Shown: piece after piece, positions 40,382 through 49,344 of the stretch
Layout: every line of letters begins with the position of its first letter
How positions within the stretch are numbered: the stretch's first letter is position 1
Assembly (NCBI RefSeq): GCF_007483685.1
Contig: NZ_VMKN01000002.1
Coordinates: 618,510-682,509 of the forward strand
Origin: Litoribacter populi
Lineage (GTDB): Bacteria; Bacteroidota; Bacteroidia; Cytophagales; Cyclobacteriaceae
Length of the DNA stretch: 64,000 nucleotides
Reading direction: 5' to 3'
Notes under the pieces: model-generated
The model's input: only the letters and a program-made list of their open reading frames with translations
The model's database searches: none
What the model was told of the DNA's origin: nothing
Made by a program: the position numbers and the translations under genes

Positions 40382-40894
40382 ATGGCATTATCCCAGCCCA
40401 TCAACTTTCAGAAATGGATTGACGAACACCGGCACCTGCTCAAGCCACCTGTGGGCAACCAGCAGGTTTTCCATGACAACAAGGATTTTATCGTCATGGT
40501 GGTCGGAGGCCCAAATTCCAGAAAAGACTACCATTACAACGAAGGCGAGGAGGTTTTCTACCAGTTGGAAGGAGACATCACGCTGAAAGTCATCGATGAA
40601 GGCGAGCTTAAAGACATTGTCATCCGAGAAGGGGAAATGTTCCTCCTGCCCGGCAAAGTCCCTCATAGTCCGAGAAGGCCGGCCAATACTGTAGGGTTGG
40701 TTTTTGAGCGTTATCGACGAGATGGCGAGCTCGACGGGTTTATCTGGCACTGCGAAAACTGCGGCCACAAACTTTACGAGGAATACGCCGAAATCAGCGA
40801 TATCGTCAACCAGCTTCCTCCTATCATGGAGAGGTTCTGGTCCAATCCGGAACACACCACCTGCTCCAACTGTGGAGAGCAACTTAAAAAATGA
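40382..40894 (+). CDS. haaO: 3-hydroxyanthranilate 3,4-dioxygenase
   Basis: 170 aa from the ATG at 40382. It opens the ring of 3-hydroxyanthranilate, giving the precursor of quinolinate. Cupin iron ligands are in DYHYNEGEEVFYQLEG and LLPGKVPHSPRRP; substrate-binding Arg is in GGPNSRKDYHY. A C-terminal rubredoxin-like site has two Cys-x2-Cys pairs (HCENCGHKLY and CSNCGEQL), as in bacterial HaaO. The stop overlaps the start of kynU (ATGA), so the genes are coupled. Confidence 0.95.
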   Translation: MALSQPINFQKWIDEHRHLLKPPVGNQQVFHDNKDFIVMVVGGPNSRKDYHYNEGEEVFYQLEGDITLKVIDEGELKDIVIREGEMFLLPGKVPHSPRRPANTVGLVFERYRRDGELDGFIWHCENCGHKLYEEYAEISDIVNQLPPIMERFWSNPEHTTCSNCGEQLKK

Positions 40895-42192
40895 CCCAAT
40901 TGAACCCCAATAACATGCAATACCAAAACTCTGAAGCATTTGCCCAGGAAATGGATCAAAATGACCCCCTGAGTTCTTTTCGGGACAAATTCCTTTTTCC
41001 CCAAGTCAACGGCCAACAGGCAATCTATTTTTGCGGCAATTCCCTAGGCCTTCAGCCCAAAACTGCGATCAATTACATCCAAACTGAAATGGACAGATGG
41101 GCTCATATGGCCGTGGATGGACATTTTCATGGGGAATCCCCTTGGTATAATGCCCGGAAAAAATCCAAACCTATGCTGGCCAAAATCCTTGGAGCCAAAG
41201 AGGATGAGGTAGTGGCTATGAACAACCTGAGCAGCAATCTGCACTTTTTGATGGTGAGCTTTTATCAGCCTACCCACAAGAAGTACAAGGTTCTGACAGA
41301 GGCCGGGTCCTTCCCCTCAGACATTTACATGCTGGAGACCCAGGTGAAATTTCACGGTTACAAGCCTGAGGATGCCATAATAGAAATCAGCCCGAGAGAA
41401 GGTGAACACACTTTGCGGACGGAAGATATTCTTAAAGCAATAGAGGAAAACCGAAATGAACTGGCTTTGGTGATGATGGCAGGGCTACAATACTATACAG
41501 GGCAGGTTTTTGACATGAAAAAAATTACAGAAGCAGGCCATGCAGCAGGTGCCCAGGTGGGATTTGACTTGGCTCATGCGGCTGGAAACATCCCATTGAA
41601 GTTGCATGATTGGGATGTGGACTTTGCCACTTGGTGCAGCTACAAATACATGAATTCCGGCCCAGGAAACATCTCAGGCATCTTTGTCAACGAACGCCAC
41701 GCTAATAACCCTGATCTTCCAAGGTTTGCAGGCTGGTGGGGTCATGACGAAGACGAGCGGTTCAAGATGGAAAAAGGCTTCAAGCCTATGTACGGAGCCG
41801 ATGGTTGGCAGCTTTCTAACACCAATGTATTAGCTTTGGCGGCCCACCAGGCATCCTTGGATATTTTTGAGGAGGCAGGAATGGACAGGCTTAGAGAGAA
41901 AAGTGAACTATTGACCGGATATCTGCAGTTCTTAGTCGAAAGTATCAGCGGAAACAGTGGCGTTTTGGAAATAATAACACCGAAAAGTCCAAAAGAAAGA
42001 GGCTGTCAGTTATCTTTGCTGGTTCATAAAGGTGGCAAAGCAGTATTTGACGAACTTTATGCTCACGGTATAGTTGGTGATTGGAGACATCCCAACGTTA
42101 TTCGAGTAGCTCCGGCACCTTTATACAACAGCTTTGCGGATGTTTACAAATTTGCTCAAAGACTGGAACTAGCATTGAAGAAATTCGCTTAA
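40891..42192 (+). CDS. kynU: Kynureninase
   Basis: 433 aa, a PLP enzyme that cleaves kynurenine or 3-hydroxykynurenine to (hydroxy)anthranilate and alanine. Motifs: NSLGLQPKTA near the N-terminus, GFDLAHAAGNIPLKLHDWDV with the cofactor Asp, the Schiff-base Lys in WCSYKYMNSGPGN, and the following FAGWWGH. An alternative start at 40915 (MQYQNSEAF) is possible. It lies between haaO and kmo, supplying the substrate of the first and using the product of the second. Confidence 0.96.
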   Translation: MTQLNPNNMQYQNSEAFAQEMDQNDPLSSFRDKFLFPQVNGQQAIYFCGNSLGLQPKTAINYIQTEMDRWAHMAVDGHFHGESPWYNARKKSKPMLAKILGAKEDEVVAMNNLSSNLHFLMVSFYQPTHKKYKVLTEAGSFPSDIYMLETQVKFHGYKPEDAIIEISPREGEHTLRTEDILKAIEENRNELALVMMAGLQYYTGQVFDMKKITEAGHAAGAQVGFDLAHAAGNIPLKLHDWDVDFATWCSYKYMNSGPGNISGIFVNERHANNPDLPRFAGWWGHDEDERFKMEKGFKPMYGADGWQLSNTNVLALAAHQASLDIFEEAGMDRLREKSELLTGYLQFLVESISGNSGVLEIITPKSPKERGCQLSLLVHKGGKAVFDELYAHGIVGDWRHPNVIRVAPAPLYNSFADVYKFAQRLELALKKFA

Positions 42193-42214
42193 AGCGATAG
42201 AAAGAGGAGATTGA

Positions 42215-43570
42215 ATGGATAATAACAATATAAGCATCTTAGGTGCGGGATTGATTGGCTCATTACTGGGTATTTTCTTAAAGAAAAGGGGACTGGATGT
42301 ATCTATCTTTGAAAAAAGAGAAGATAGGAGAAACCATATCTACCAAGAAGAGGGCAGGTCCATCAATATGGCCTTAAGTGACAGGGGTTGGAAGGCCTTG
42401 GAAAAGGTCGGCCTCAAGGATAAGGTGAAAGAATTGGCTATCCCCATGTATGGCCGCCGCATCCATGATGAACATGGCAATACCACTTTTCAGCAATATG
42501 GAAAAGAAGGTGAAGCTATTTACTCCATCTCCAGAGGTAAGTTTAATCAAATCCTAGTTGACGAAGCCGAAAAAGTTGGGGTTGAACTCAATTTTGATCA
42601 CAAATGCGAGGATGTCAACATTTTCAAAAAGCAGATAAAATTTTCTCTTCCCAAGTGGGAAGCCAAAAAACATCAAGCCAATGTTATAATTGGGGCTGAT
42701 GGAGCCTATTCTGCCTTGAGAAATTCCATGCAGAAGCAGGAAAGGTTTGATTTTACCCAACATTATATTTCCCACGGCTACAAGGAATTGAATATTCCTC
42801 CAACCGCAGAGGGAGAGTTTGCCATGGATCCAAATGCCCTGCATATCTGGCCAAGGGGAAAATTTATGCTTATCGCCCTCCCTAATCCCGATAAATCGTT
42901 CACTTGCACGCTTTTCCTTCCATTTGAAGGTACGAAAGTTTGCTTTGACAAGATCAACGACAAAAGGGATATAGAAAGCGTCTTTAAGACCTATTTCAAC
43001 GATGCTTATAACATGATGCCAACTCTGGGCGAGGATTTTTTCAATAATCCTACCTCAGCATTGATTACCATCAATTGTTATCCTTGGGTCAAAAATCAGT
43101 GCTTGCTAATCGGTGATGCCAGCCATGCCATGGTGCCTTTCTATGGACAGGGCATGAACTGTGGCTTTGAGGATTGCTATGTACTGGATGGCTTGATCGA
43201 AAAATATGGCACCACTTCGTGGGAACTCATATTTGAGAAATTTCAAAAGATGAGAAAGCCGGATACAGATGCCATAGGACAGTTGGCATTGGAAAATTTC
43301 ATCGAAATGAGGGACGCGGTTTCAGACCCTAAATTCTTGATCAGAAAGAAAATTGAAGCGAGGTTACATGAGCTTTACCCAACTGAATGGATTCCGCTTT
43401 ATACCATGGTGACATTCTCGGATATTCCTTACTCTGAGGCTTATGCGCAAGGAAAAATCCAGGATCGCATCATGAACAAGGTGATGGCCGACCCTTTGAT
43501 TACCCAAAATTGGGACAAACTGGACTATGAGGACATCATCGATCAAGTGGAGACGGCGAGGATGGTTTAA
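42215..43570 (+). CDS. kmo: Kynurenine 3-monooxygenase
   Basis: 451 aa FAD-dependent hydroxylase that converts kynurenine to 3-hydroxykynurenine with NADPH and oxygen. The N-terminal dinucleotide fold is ISILGAGLIGSLLGIFLKKR; EGRSINMALSDRGWKAL, VIIGADGAYSALR and LIGDASHAMVPFYGQGMNCG follow in the normal order. The end lacks the long membrane helix of the mitochondrial enzyme. With kynU and haaO it gives three successive steps; the first two steps from tryptophan are not in this window. Confidence 0.95.
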   Translation: MDNNNISILGAGLIGSLLGIFLKKRGLDVSIFEKREDRRNHIYQEEGRSINMALSDRGWKALEKVGLKDKVKELAIPMYGRRIHDEHGNTTFQQYGKEGEAIYSISRGKFNQILVDEAEKVGVELNFDHKCEDVNIFKKQIKFSLPKWEAKKHQANVIIGADGAYSALRNSMQKQERFDFTQHYISHGYKELNIPPTAEGEFAMDPNALHIWPRGKFMLIALPNPDKSFTCTLFLPFEGTKVCFDKINDKRDIESVFKTYFNDAYNMMPTLGEDFFNNPTSALITINCYPWVKNQCLLIGDASHAMVPFYGQGMNCGFEDCYVLDGLIEKYGTTSWELIFEKFQKMRKPDTDAIGQLALENFIEMRDAVSDPKFLIRKKIEARLHELYPTEWIPLYTMVTFSDIPYSEAYAQGKIQDRIMNKVMADPLITQNWDKLDYEDIIDQVETARMV

Positions 43571-43630
43571 AATTCCCCATAAAAAAAATGTAAGTTTCTT
43601 ATTTTAAAAATTATTAGGTAATTTAATACC

Positions 43631-43843
43631 ATGGGCACCAAGGAATTAATCCAAGAAATCAGTAAACTTCCGAAAGAAGAAAGGCTTTTCATCATAGAAA
43701 AGACACTATCTGCAATTCGGAAAGAGGAAATTTCTTCTAAATTGAAAAAGGCTGCTAACCTTTTATATCTGGATTATTCCAATGACCCTGACTTAACTGC
43801 ATTTACAGCCTTAGATTCTGAGGGATTTTATGAACCGAGGTGA
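43631..43843 (+). CDS. Putative antitoxin of a MazEF-like pair
   Basis: 70 aa, helical and charged (TKELIQEISKLPKEERLFII, EKTLSAIRKEEISSKLKK, then AANLLYLDYSNDPDLTAFTA and LDSEGFYEPR). The E-L-I-x-x-I-x-x-L-P-x-E-E-R start is common in small antitoxins of PemK/MazF toxins. The acidic C-terminal tail, ending in F-Y-E-P-R, is what would wrap the toxin. The last 14 bp overlap the toxin gene, the normal arrangement for co-translation. Confidence 0.75.
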   Translation: MGTKELIQEISKLPKEERLFIIEKTLSAIRKEEISSKLKKAANLLYLDYSNDPDLTAFTALDSEGFYEPR

Positions 43844-44168
43844 TATTTATTTAATCAACCTTGACCCCACAATAGGAGCTGAAATTAAGAAAACCAGGCC
43901 TTGCATAATTATCAGTAATGATGATCTAGGAAAATTACCATTAAAAATCATAGTCCCAATTACTGATTGGAAGGAGAGATATTCTTCAGCTCCCTGGATG
44001 GTTAAAATCATCCCCAATCAACTTAACTCTTTGAGTAAAATATCCACAGCTGATTGCTTTCAAATTAGATCTGTTTCCCAATCTAGACTAATAAGAAAAA
44101 TAGGTGCAATAAATGAAGATGTATTAGAGGATTTAAAGGCTAGTATATCAATCGTTTTGCAACTATGA
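43830..44168 (+). CDS. MazF/PemK-family toxin (endoribonuclease)
   Basis: 112 aa. The beginning NRGDIYLINLDPTIGAEIKK, TRPCIIISNDDL is the hallmark of MazF/PemK: R-G-D/E-I, the G-x-E-x-x-K-x-R-P block with the catalytic Arg, and the strand that follows. IIVPITDW and ADCFQIRSVSQSRLIRKIG, then A-x-x-(E/D)-D-(V/L), are later family blocks. It is expected to cut mRNA at short sequences when the antitoxin is lost. Frame and length are intact. Confidence 0.9.
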   Translation: MNRGDIYLINLDPTIGAEIKKTRPCIIISNDDLGKLPLKIIVPITDWKERYSSAPWMVKIIPNQLNSLSKISTADCFQIRSVSQSRLIRKIGAINEDVLEDLKASISIVLQL

Positions 44169-44205
44169 CATTTCATTCTCTGGTCTTTTTACAATTATTT
44201 TAATT

Positions 44206-44898
44206 TTACTCATACCTCAATTCCCCCAGATTATTCATTTGCCTCAGTATCCACTGCTGACGCTGGCGGTTGTAATTGGTAGGTTTCGAAGGGTTCCACT
44301 GTCGAGGATTTGGTAATATAGCTGCAATAAGGGCGGCTTCTTGTGTACTAAGTTGGCTGGCAGGTTTGCGGAAATACTCCTTTGAGGCAGCTTCTGCCCC
44401 ATAGATCCCTGGACCCATTTCAATGACGTTCACATACACCTCCAAAATTCTTTCCTTACCCCAGATAAATTCAATCAAAACAGTAAAATACGCCTCCAAT
44501 CCTTTCCTAAGGTAGCTCCTTTCCGGCCATAGAAATACATTTTTGGCCGTTTGCTGAGAAATACTGCTGCCTCCCCTGATCCGGGTTCCCGTTTTATTGC
44601 TTTCAAATGCTTTCTCGATCGCCTCCCTATCAAAGCCCGAATGGGTTAAAAACTTTTGATCTTCTGCCGCCACCACAGCCAAGGGGAGAGCAGAATTGAT
44701 CTCCGCAAGAGGTTTCCAATTATAACTAAACTTAACCTGCCTCTCATCGTCCCCATAATCCTCAAACATGCGGATCATCATCAGGGGGGTGACGGGTACA
44801 GGCACAAACTTGAAAAGCACCACTCCACCGATGCTTAGTGCCAAAAACCATAATAATAACCTGGCTGCAAGCCGAAAGACCCACCTTATTATTCTCAT
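44206..44898 (-). CDS. mtgA: Monofunctional biosynthetic peptidoglycan transglycosylase
   Basis: 230 aa. One N-terminal membrane helix (RLAARLLLWFLALSIGGVVL) anchors a GT51 domain that polymerises lipid II into glycan strands. Motifs: AVVAAEDQKFLTHSGFD with the catalytic Glu, RGGSSISQQTAKNVFLWPER, KERILEVYVNVIEMGPGIYG and FRKPASQLSTQEAALIAAIL. No transpeptidase domain. It shares one base with the preceding methyltransferase gene (TAATG type overlap). Confidence 0.94.
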   Translation of the reverse strand: MRIIRWVFRLAARLLLWFLALSIGGVVLFKFVPVPVTPLMMIRMFEDYGDDERQVKFSYNWKPLAEINSALPLAVVAAEDQKFLTHSGFDREAIEKAFESNKTGTRIRGGSSISQQTAKNVFLWPERSYLRKGLEAYFTVLIEFIWGKERILEVYVNVIEMGPGIYGAEAASKEYFRKPASQLSTQEAALIAAILPNPRQWNPSKPTNYNRQRQQWILRQMNNLGELRYE

Positions 44899-45704
44899 TA
44901 GCGACAGGCTGTGGCTTGAATAAATCTATAAAAGAATACAGAGTCTGCTTGGTCCCTAAGTTCATCCATGGCCTTCTGCATGGCTAGTACCTCTTTTTCT
45001 GTAAGTAAGTTTTCCTCAATTAAATTTGGCGCACCACTGCTCATGAGGTTTTTCCAGTAGGTAAAAACCTTTCTTTTTTGCTCTGCCTCCCTTTTATCCA
45101 AATGAAACCCGCCACTTCTGAGTTGAATATCCTGATATCCTGCGTCTGAAAGCAGGTTACCCAACTTGGCCCCAACTTCTGGATCGCCCCCAATCCTGAT
45201 TTGGTAATCGTTGTAGATTTTCCAATAATCTTGGACTTCCTTTCTTTCCGGGTAAGTATAAAAAGTGCTATTGAAAACCTCGGTGACGACTACCAACGCT
45301 CCTTCAATCAAACAAGGTTTCATGGTTTTCAATATGGCAAGTGGATCTTCCACATGCTCCAAAACCCAACAGATAAAGGCTCCATCATATTCTTTTTTCA
45401 AATCTAATCGGGTAGCATCCTGATGAACAAACTCCACCTTGTCGGTATCAAAACCGTGTTTTTCAAGATTTTTATAGGCCTTTTCAATTTGCTTGCTTTC
45501 GTATTCCACACCTGTGATGGCCAAATGGGGAAACCTTTTGAGCAGTATTTCGGTCTGCGCCCCTACCCCACTGCCTATCTCCAGAAGCTGATTGACCTGG
45601 AAAAAATCAATGTAGTCAAAAATCTGGTTTTCGATGACTTGGGCCTGCTCTACAAGCCTTTCCTGTTCGACTTCCTGATAGCCGTGAATATATTTTGATG
45701 CCAT
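44898..45704 (-). CDS. Class I SAM-dependent methyltransferase
   Basis: 268 aa. A Rossmann methyltransferase fold with motif I LLEIGSGVGAQTEILLKRFP near residue 42, acidic VEYESKQIEKA in strand 2, and post-I block GAFICWVLEHVEDPLAIL. The substrate is not indicated. The N-terminus (ASKYIHGYQEVEQERLVEQA) resembles small-molecule or lipid methyltransferases of the UbiE/Coq5 style. It is cotranscribed with mtgA by the one-base overlap, but the functional link is unknown. Confidence 0.85.
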   Translation of the reverse strand: MASKYIHGYQEVEQERLVEQAQVIENQIFDYIDFFQVNQLLEIGSGVGAQTEILLKRFPHLAITGVEYESKQIEKAYKNLEKHGFDTDKVEFVHQDATRLDLKKEYDGAFICWVLEHVEDPLAILKTMKPCLIEGALVVVTEVFNSTFYTYPERKEVQDYWKIYNDYQIRIGGDPEVGAKLGNLLSDAGYQDIQLRSGGFHLDKREAEQKRKVFTYWKNLMSSGAPNLIEENLLTEKEVLAMQKAMDELRDQADSVFFYRFIQATACR

Positions 45705-45749
45705 GGGGTGTAAATAATCCTATCTAATTTTACTTTCAAATAAACGACA

Positions 45750-46022
45750 TTATCGGATGATTTCAAATGACTTGTAGCCCTGTTCTTCACCATCCTGGAT
45801 GATCAGATTTTCTACCTCTGCCCGTTCCGGGCCTTGCTTGAGCCAAGCTTCCATTGCCATCACAGCATGTCTATGGCCCTCGATCTCAGCAAGTACAGAT
45901 CCATCCGATTCGTTTTTGACCCAACCGGCTACATCGAGTTCCTTTGCTTTTTCCAGGGTACTTTTTCTAAAGAAAACACCCTGGACTTTGCCGATTACTT
46001 TGATACGCTTATTCGTCTTCAT
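45750..46022 (-). CDS. Acylphosphatase
   Basis: 90 aa from the ATG at 46022; the open frame runs further upstream but the extra part is antisense to the VWA gene and its leader. The active-site loop KVIGKVQGVFFRKSTLEKAK contains the catalytic Arg and is followed by GWVKNESDGSVLAEIEG with the catalytic Asn. It hydrolyses carboxyl-phosphate bonds. It diverges from the VWA/MoxR pair with 93 bp between starts. Confidence 0.93.
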   Translation of the reverse strand: MKTNKRIKVIGKVQGVFFRKSTLEKAKELDVAGWVKNESDGSVLAEIEGHRHAVMAMEAWLKQGPERAEVENLIIQDGEEQGYKSFEIIR

Positions 46023-46115
46023 CTTTTTCTTTTTGTTAACCTTCACTTGGGCACTAAACCTCCCGCCCTGATTTATTGTTATCAACTCAAACCTTGTAGA
46101 AACAGGAGTGGAAGT

Positions 46116-47216
46116 ATGAAAGGATTTAAGTTTACCAAGTTTGTGCCACAGCAGGACCCGGCCAAGAGCACCTTTGAAAACCTGCTTAACATCTTTCTCC
46201 AGCTGGTCACCATGACCGGAGGAGACGTAGCCGAGGCGTTGAACTGGCTCAGCAATTTGGATAAAAGATATAACATGACCAACCCAGGATACGGGATCGG
46301 GGATTTTATAGAGGACATGAAGGAAAAAGGTTACCTCACTGAGGAAAACCAAAAAGGAGAAATCAAAATCACCGGCAAATCTGAGCAACAGATCCGACGG
46401 AATGCATTGGAGGAAATCTTCGGTAAGCTGAAGCGGGGGAAAAGCGGGCAACACAAAACCACCCATTCGGGGCAGGGAGAAGAAAGAGGTACCGATAGGC
46501 GGGCATTTCAGTTTGGAGACAATCTGGACCAAATCGCCCTGACCGACTCGCTGAGAAACGCACAGGCCAACCATGGTCTTTCAGGCGATTACCTGCTTAC
46601 TGAGGATGACTTGGAGGTGGTGGAAAACGAGTTTAAATCCCAGACCTCCACGGTGCTGATGATTGACATTTCCCACTCCATGATCCTGTATGGAGAAGAC
46701 CGCATCACCCCGGCCAAGAAAGTGGCTATGGCCTTGGCAGAGCTTATAAAAACCAGGTACCCGAAAGACACCCTGGACATCATCGTTTTTGGCAATGATG
46801 CCTGGCAAATCCAGATTAAAGACCTTCCCTATTTACAGGTCGGACCCTACCATACCAACACAGTAGCGGGACTAGAACTTGCCATGGATTTATTGCGCAG
46901 GCGAAAAAATCCAAACAAACAGATATTCATGATCACCGATGGCAAACCTACCTGTCTAAAAGTCGGAATCAAATATTACAAAAACAGCTTTGGGATTGAC
47001 AGTAAAATTCTCAACGAAACGTTGAAGCTGGCAGCCCAATGCCGCAAAAACCAAATCCCGGTGACCACCTTCATGATCGCCTCCGACCCTTATTTGAAAG
47101 AATTTGTCAGGGAATTTACCAAAGCCAACAATGGGAATGCCTATTACAGCGACCTAAAAGGACTCGGCAACCTGATTTTTGAAGACTTTAAACGAAACAA
47201 AACAAAACGTTTTTAA
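46116..47216 (+). CDS. VWA domain protein of a MoxR/VWA pair
   Basis: 366 aa from the ATG at 46116. Residues 1-110 are helical (NLLNIFLQLVTMTGGDVAEA, LNWLSNLDKRYNM). A von Willebrand factor A domain covers about 175-360, with metal site VLMIDISHSMILYGEDR (D-x-S-x-S, the middle residue being Ser-His-Ser), TNTVAGLELAMDLLRR and FMITDGKPTCLK. VWA proteins of this kind act with the MoxR AAA+ ATPase encoded 2 bp downstream, often in metal insertion or in assembling protein complexes. The substrate is unknown. Confidence 0.9.
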   Translation: MKGFKFTKFVPQQDPAKSTFENLLNIFLQLVTMTGGDVAEALNWLSNLDKRYNMTNPGYGIGDFIEDMKEKGYLTEENQKGEIKITGKSEQQIRRNALEEIFGKLKRGKSGQHKTTHSGQGEERGTDRRAFQFGDNLDQIALTDSLRNAQANHGLSGDYLLTEDDLEVVENEFKSQTSTVLMIDISHSMILYGEDRITPAKKVAMALAELIKTRYPKDTLDIIVFGNDAWQIQIKDLPYLQVGPYHTNTVAGLELAMDLLRRRKNPNKQIFMITDGKPTCLKVGIKYYKNSFGIDSKILNETLKLAAQCRKNQIPVTTFMIASDPYLKEFVREFTKANNGNAYYSDLKGLGNLIFEDFKRNKTKRF

Positions 47217-47218
47217 AC

Positions 47219-48739
47219 ATGGATTATCAAAACCTTACCGGTAAGGACTTATTAAAAATAAAAACGCTGGGGGAATTGAAAGCTTCCGGCTACCAATCCA
47301 AAAGCATCAAGGAAGAACTTAGAACTAACCTCATCGAAAACATCAAAAACGGCAAAAACGTATTTGAAGGCATTTGGGGGTATGAGGACACCGTGATTCC
47401 AGACATTGAAAGAGCTATCCTCTCTAGGCACAACATCAACTTTTTGGGACTGAGAGGCCAGGCGAAAACCAGGATAGCCAGGATGATGACCTATTTGTTG
47501 GATGAGTATGTGCCGGTGGTACATGGCTCGGAATTGAATGATGACCCGATGGCTCCCTTATCTAGCTTCGCAAAAGATTTGATTGCGGAAAAAGGTGACA
47601 AAACCCCAATCGAATGGTGGCATAGAAAGGAGCGCTATACCGAAAAACTGGCCACTCCTGATGTCTCTGTTGCCGACCTTATTGGAGACGTAGACCCTAT
47701 CAAGGCAGCCACCATGAAACTTTCCTACAGTGACGAAAAGGTGATCCACTATGGCTTGGTCCCCCGCTCCCACCGCAGCATTTTTGTGATTAACGAACTA
47801 CCTGACCTGCAGGCTAGGATTCAGGTGGCCCTATTCAATATTTTGCAGGAAGGGGATATTCAGATTCGGGGGTTTAAGCTTCGGCTCCCTTTGGACATCC
47901 AATTTGTCTTCACCGCAAACCCCGAGGATTACACCAATCGGGGAAGCATTGTTACTCCACTCAAGGACAGGATTGAAAGCCAGATCATCACCCACTATCC
48001 CAAGTCCATCGAAATCGGCAAACACATCACCTCCCAGGAAGCTAAACTTTCTGGAAAGCCTCTGGAAAGAATTCACGTACCTGAGCTCATGAAGGACCTT
48101 ATTGAGCAGGTGGCAATTGAGGCCAGAAAAAGTGAATATGTGGATGAAAAAAGTGGGGTATCGGCCCGTCTGACCATTTCTGCATATGAAAACCTCATTT
48201 CGGCAGCAGAACGCAGACTTTACATCAATGGGGAAGAAAATACGGTGGTAAGGGTGGCTGACCTCATCGGCATTGTCCCTGCCATTACCGGAAAAGTGGA
48301 GCTTGTCTATGAAGGTGAGCAGGAGGGAGCTGGCTTGGTGGCTTACAACCTGATCGGCAAGGCCATTCGAAGTTTGTTTACCCAATATTTCCCTAGTCCT
48401 GATCAGAAGCGAAAGGAAAAGGAAAGTAACCCTTATGTCTTGCCTCTTGCTTGGTTCGGTGAAGGAAAGGAAGTAGATATTTTGGCCTCACAATCCGACA
48501 AAGACTACAAAAAAACCTTACATGAGGTGCCGGGATTAGAGGAAATAGTTATCCAAAGCATCAAAAAGCTTTCAGGAAAAGAAAAGGAGTTTTTCATGGA
48601 GTTTGCCCTCCACGGACTTGCAGAGTATAGCCAATTGAGCAAAAAACTTTTGGAAACAGGCATGCAGTTTAAGGATCTTTTCAGCAGCATGTTTGACATG
48701 GGAGGTACGCAAGAGGATGATGAGGAGGATGGTTTTTAA
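47219..48739 (+). CDS. MoxR-family AAA+ ATPase
   Basis: 506 aa. Walker A INFLGLRGQAKTRIARMMTY near residue 83, in the form (G-x-x-G-x-A-K-T) usual for MoxR and Mg-chelatase-type ATPases. Walker B region is HRSIFVINELPDLQARIQVA, with sensor QFVFTANPEDYTNRGS. The C-terminal third is helical and acidic at the end (MGGTQEDDEEDGF). It is the motor partner of the VWA protein 2 bp upstream; together they resemble RavA/ViaA and chelatase-like pairs. The client is unknown. Confidence 0.92.
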   Translation: MDYQNLTGKDLLKIKTLGELKASGYQSKSIKEELRTNLIENIKNGKNVFEGIWGYEDTVIPDIERAILSRHNINFLGLRGQAKTRIARMMTYLLDEYVPVVHGSELNDDPMAPLSSFAKDLIAEKGDKTPIEWWHRKERYTEKLATPDVSVADLIGDVDPIKAATMKLSYSDEKVIHYGLVPRSHRSIFVINELPDLQARIQVALFNILQEGDIQIRGFKLRLPLDIQFVFTANPEDYTNRGSIVTPLKDRIESQIITHYPKSIEIGKHITSQEAKLSGKPLERIHVPELMKDLIEQVAIEARKSEYVDEKSGVSARLTISAYENLISAAERRLYINGEENTVVRVADLIGIVPAITGKVELVYEGEQEGAGLVAYNLIGKAIRSLFTQYFPSPDQKRKEKESNPYVLPLAWFGEGKEVDILASQSDKDYKKTLHEVPGLEEIVIQSIKKLSGKEKEFFMEFALHGLAEYSQLSKKLLETGMQFKDLFSSMFDMGGTQEDDEEDGF

Positions 48740-48831
48740 GCTTTATTGAGGTCGCAAATTGCGACCTCAAACATTCCCTTTTCAATTCCCACACCTTTTT
48801 AATATCTTCAGGGCTTCAAAAATATTCTGAC

Positions 48832-49296
48832 ATGAGCCAATTGATCATAAATAGTTTCGACGAGTTCGAACAGCATGTGGGTAAGGAACTGGGTGTATCC
48901 GGTTACCATACCATCACACAAGAGCAGGTAAACCTTTTTGCCGACGCCACCATGGACCACCAATGGATACATACTGATCCGGAAAGAGCCAAGGCCGAAG
49001 GTGCCTTTGGAGGTCCAATCGCCCATGGGTACCTCACCCTATCTATTGTACCTTACCTTTGGGAGCAGGTAGTCAAGGTCAACAACCTGAAAATGATGGT
49101 GAATTATGGCATCGAAAACCTTCGCTTTGCACAGCCTGTATTGGTAGGGGATGAAGTAAGACTCAACGCCACCCTTGCCAACATCACCAACCTCAGGGGC
49201 ACCATCAAAACAGAAATGAAGGTCAAGCTAGAGATCAAAGGACAGAAAAAACCAGCTTTCACGGCAACCTTGGTTTTTCTTTACCATTTTCAATAA
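48832..49296 (+). CDS. MaoC-like (R)-specific enoyl-CoA hydratase
   Basis: 154 aa hot-dog fold. The catalytic region is HTITQEQVNLFADATMDHQW, IHTDPERAKAEGAFGGPIAH, GYLTLS, with the Asp-His dyad of (R)-hydratases. It would hydrate enoyl-CoA in fatty-acid metabolism. It is not obviously in an operon: 92 bp separate it from moxR and 48 bp from the MFS gene. Confidence 0.9.
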   Translation: MSQLIINSFDEFEQHVGKELGVSGYHTITQEQVNLFADATMDHQWIHTDPERAKAEGAFGGPIAHGYLTLSIVPYLWEQVVKVNNLKMMVNYGIENLRFAQPVLVGDEVRLNATLANITNLRGTIKTEMKVKLEIKGQKKPAFTATLVFLYHFQ

Positions 49297-49344
49297 GATA
49301 ATGGGGAGGCAGTATTTCATACCTGTAGCAACAAATTGCTTTCA

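Noticed and set aside
47219..48739. Aberrant Walker A in the MoxR protein (A-K-T instead of G-K-T)
   Set aside because: The G-x-x-G-x-A-K-T form is normal for MoxR-type ATPases.
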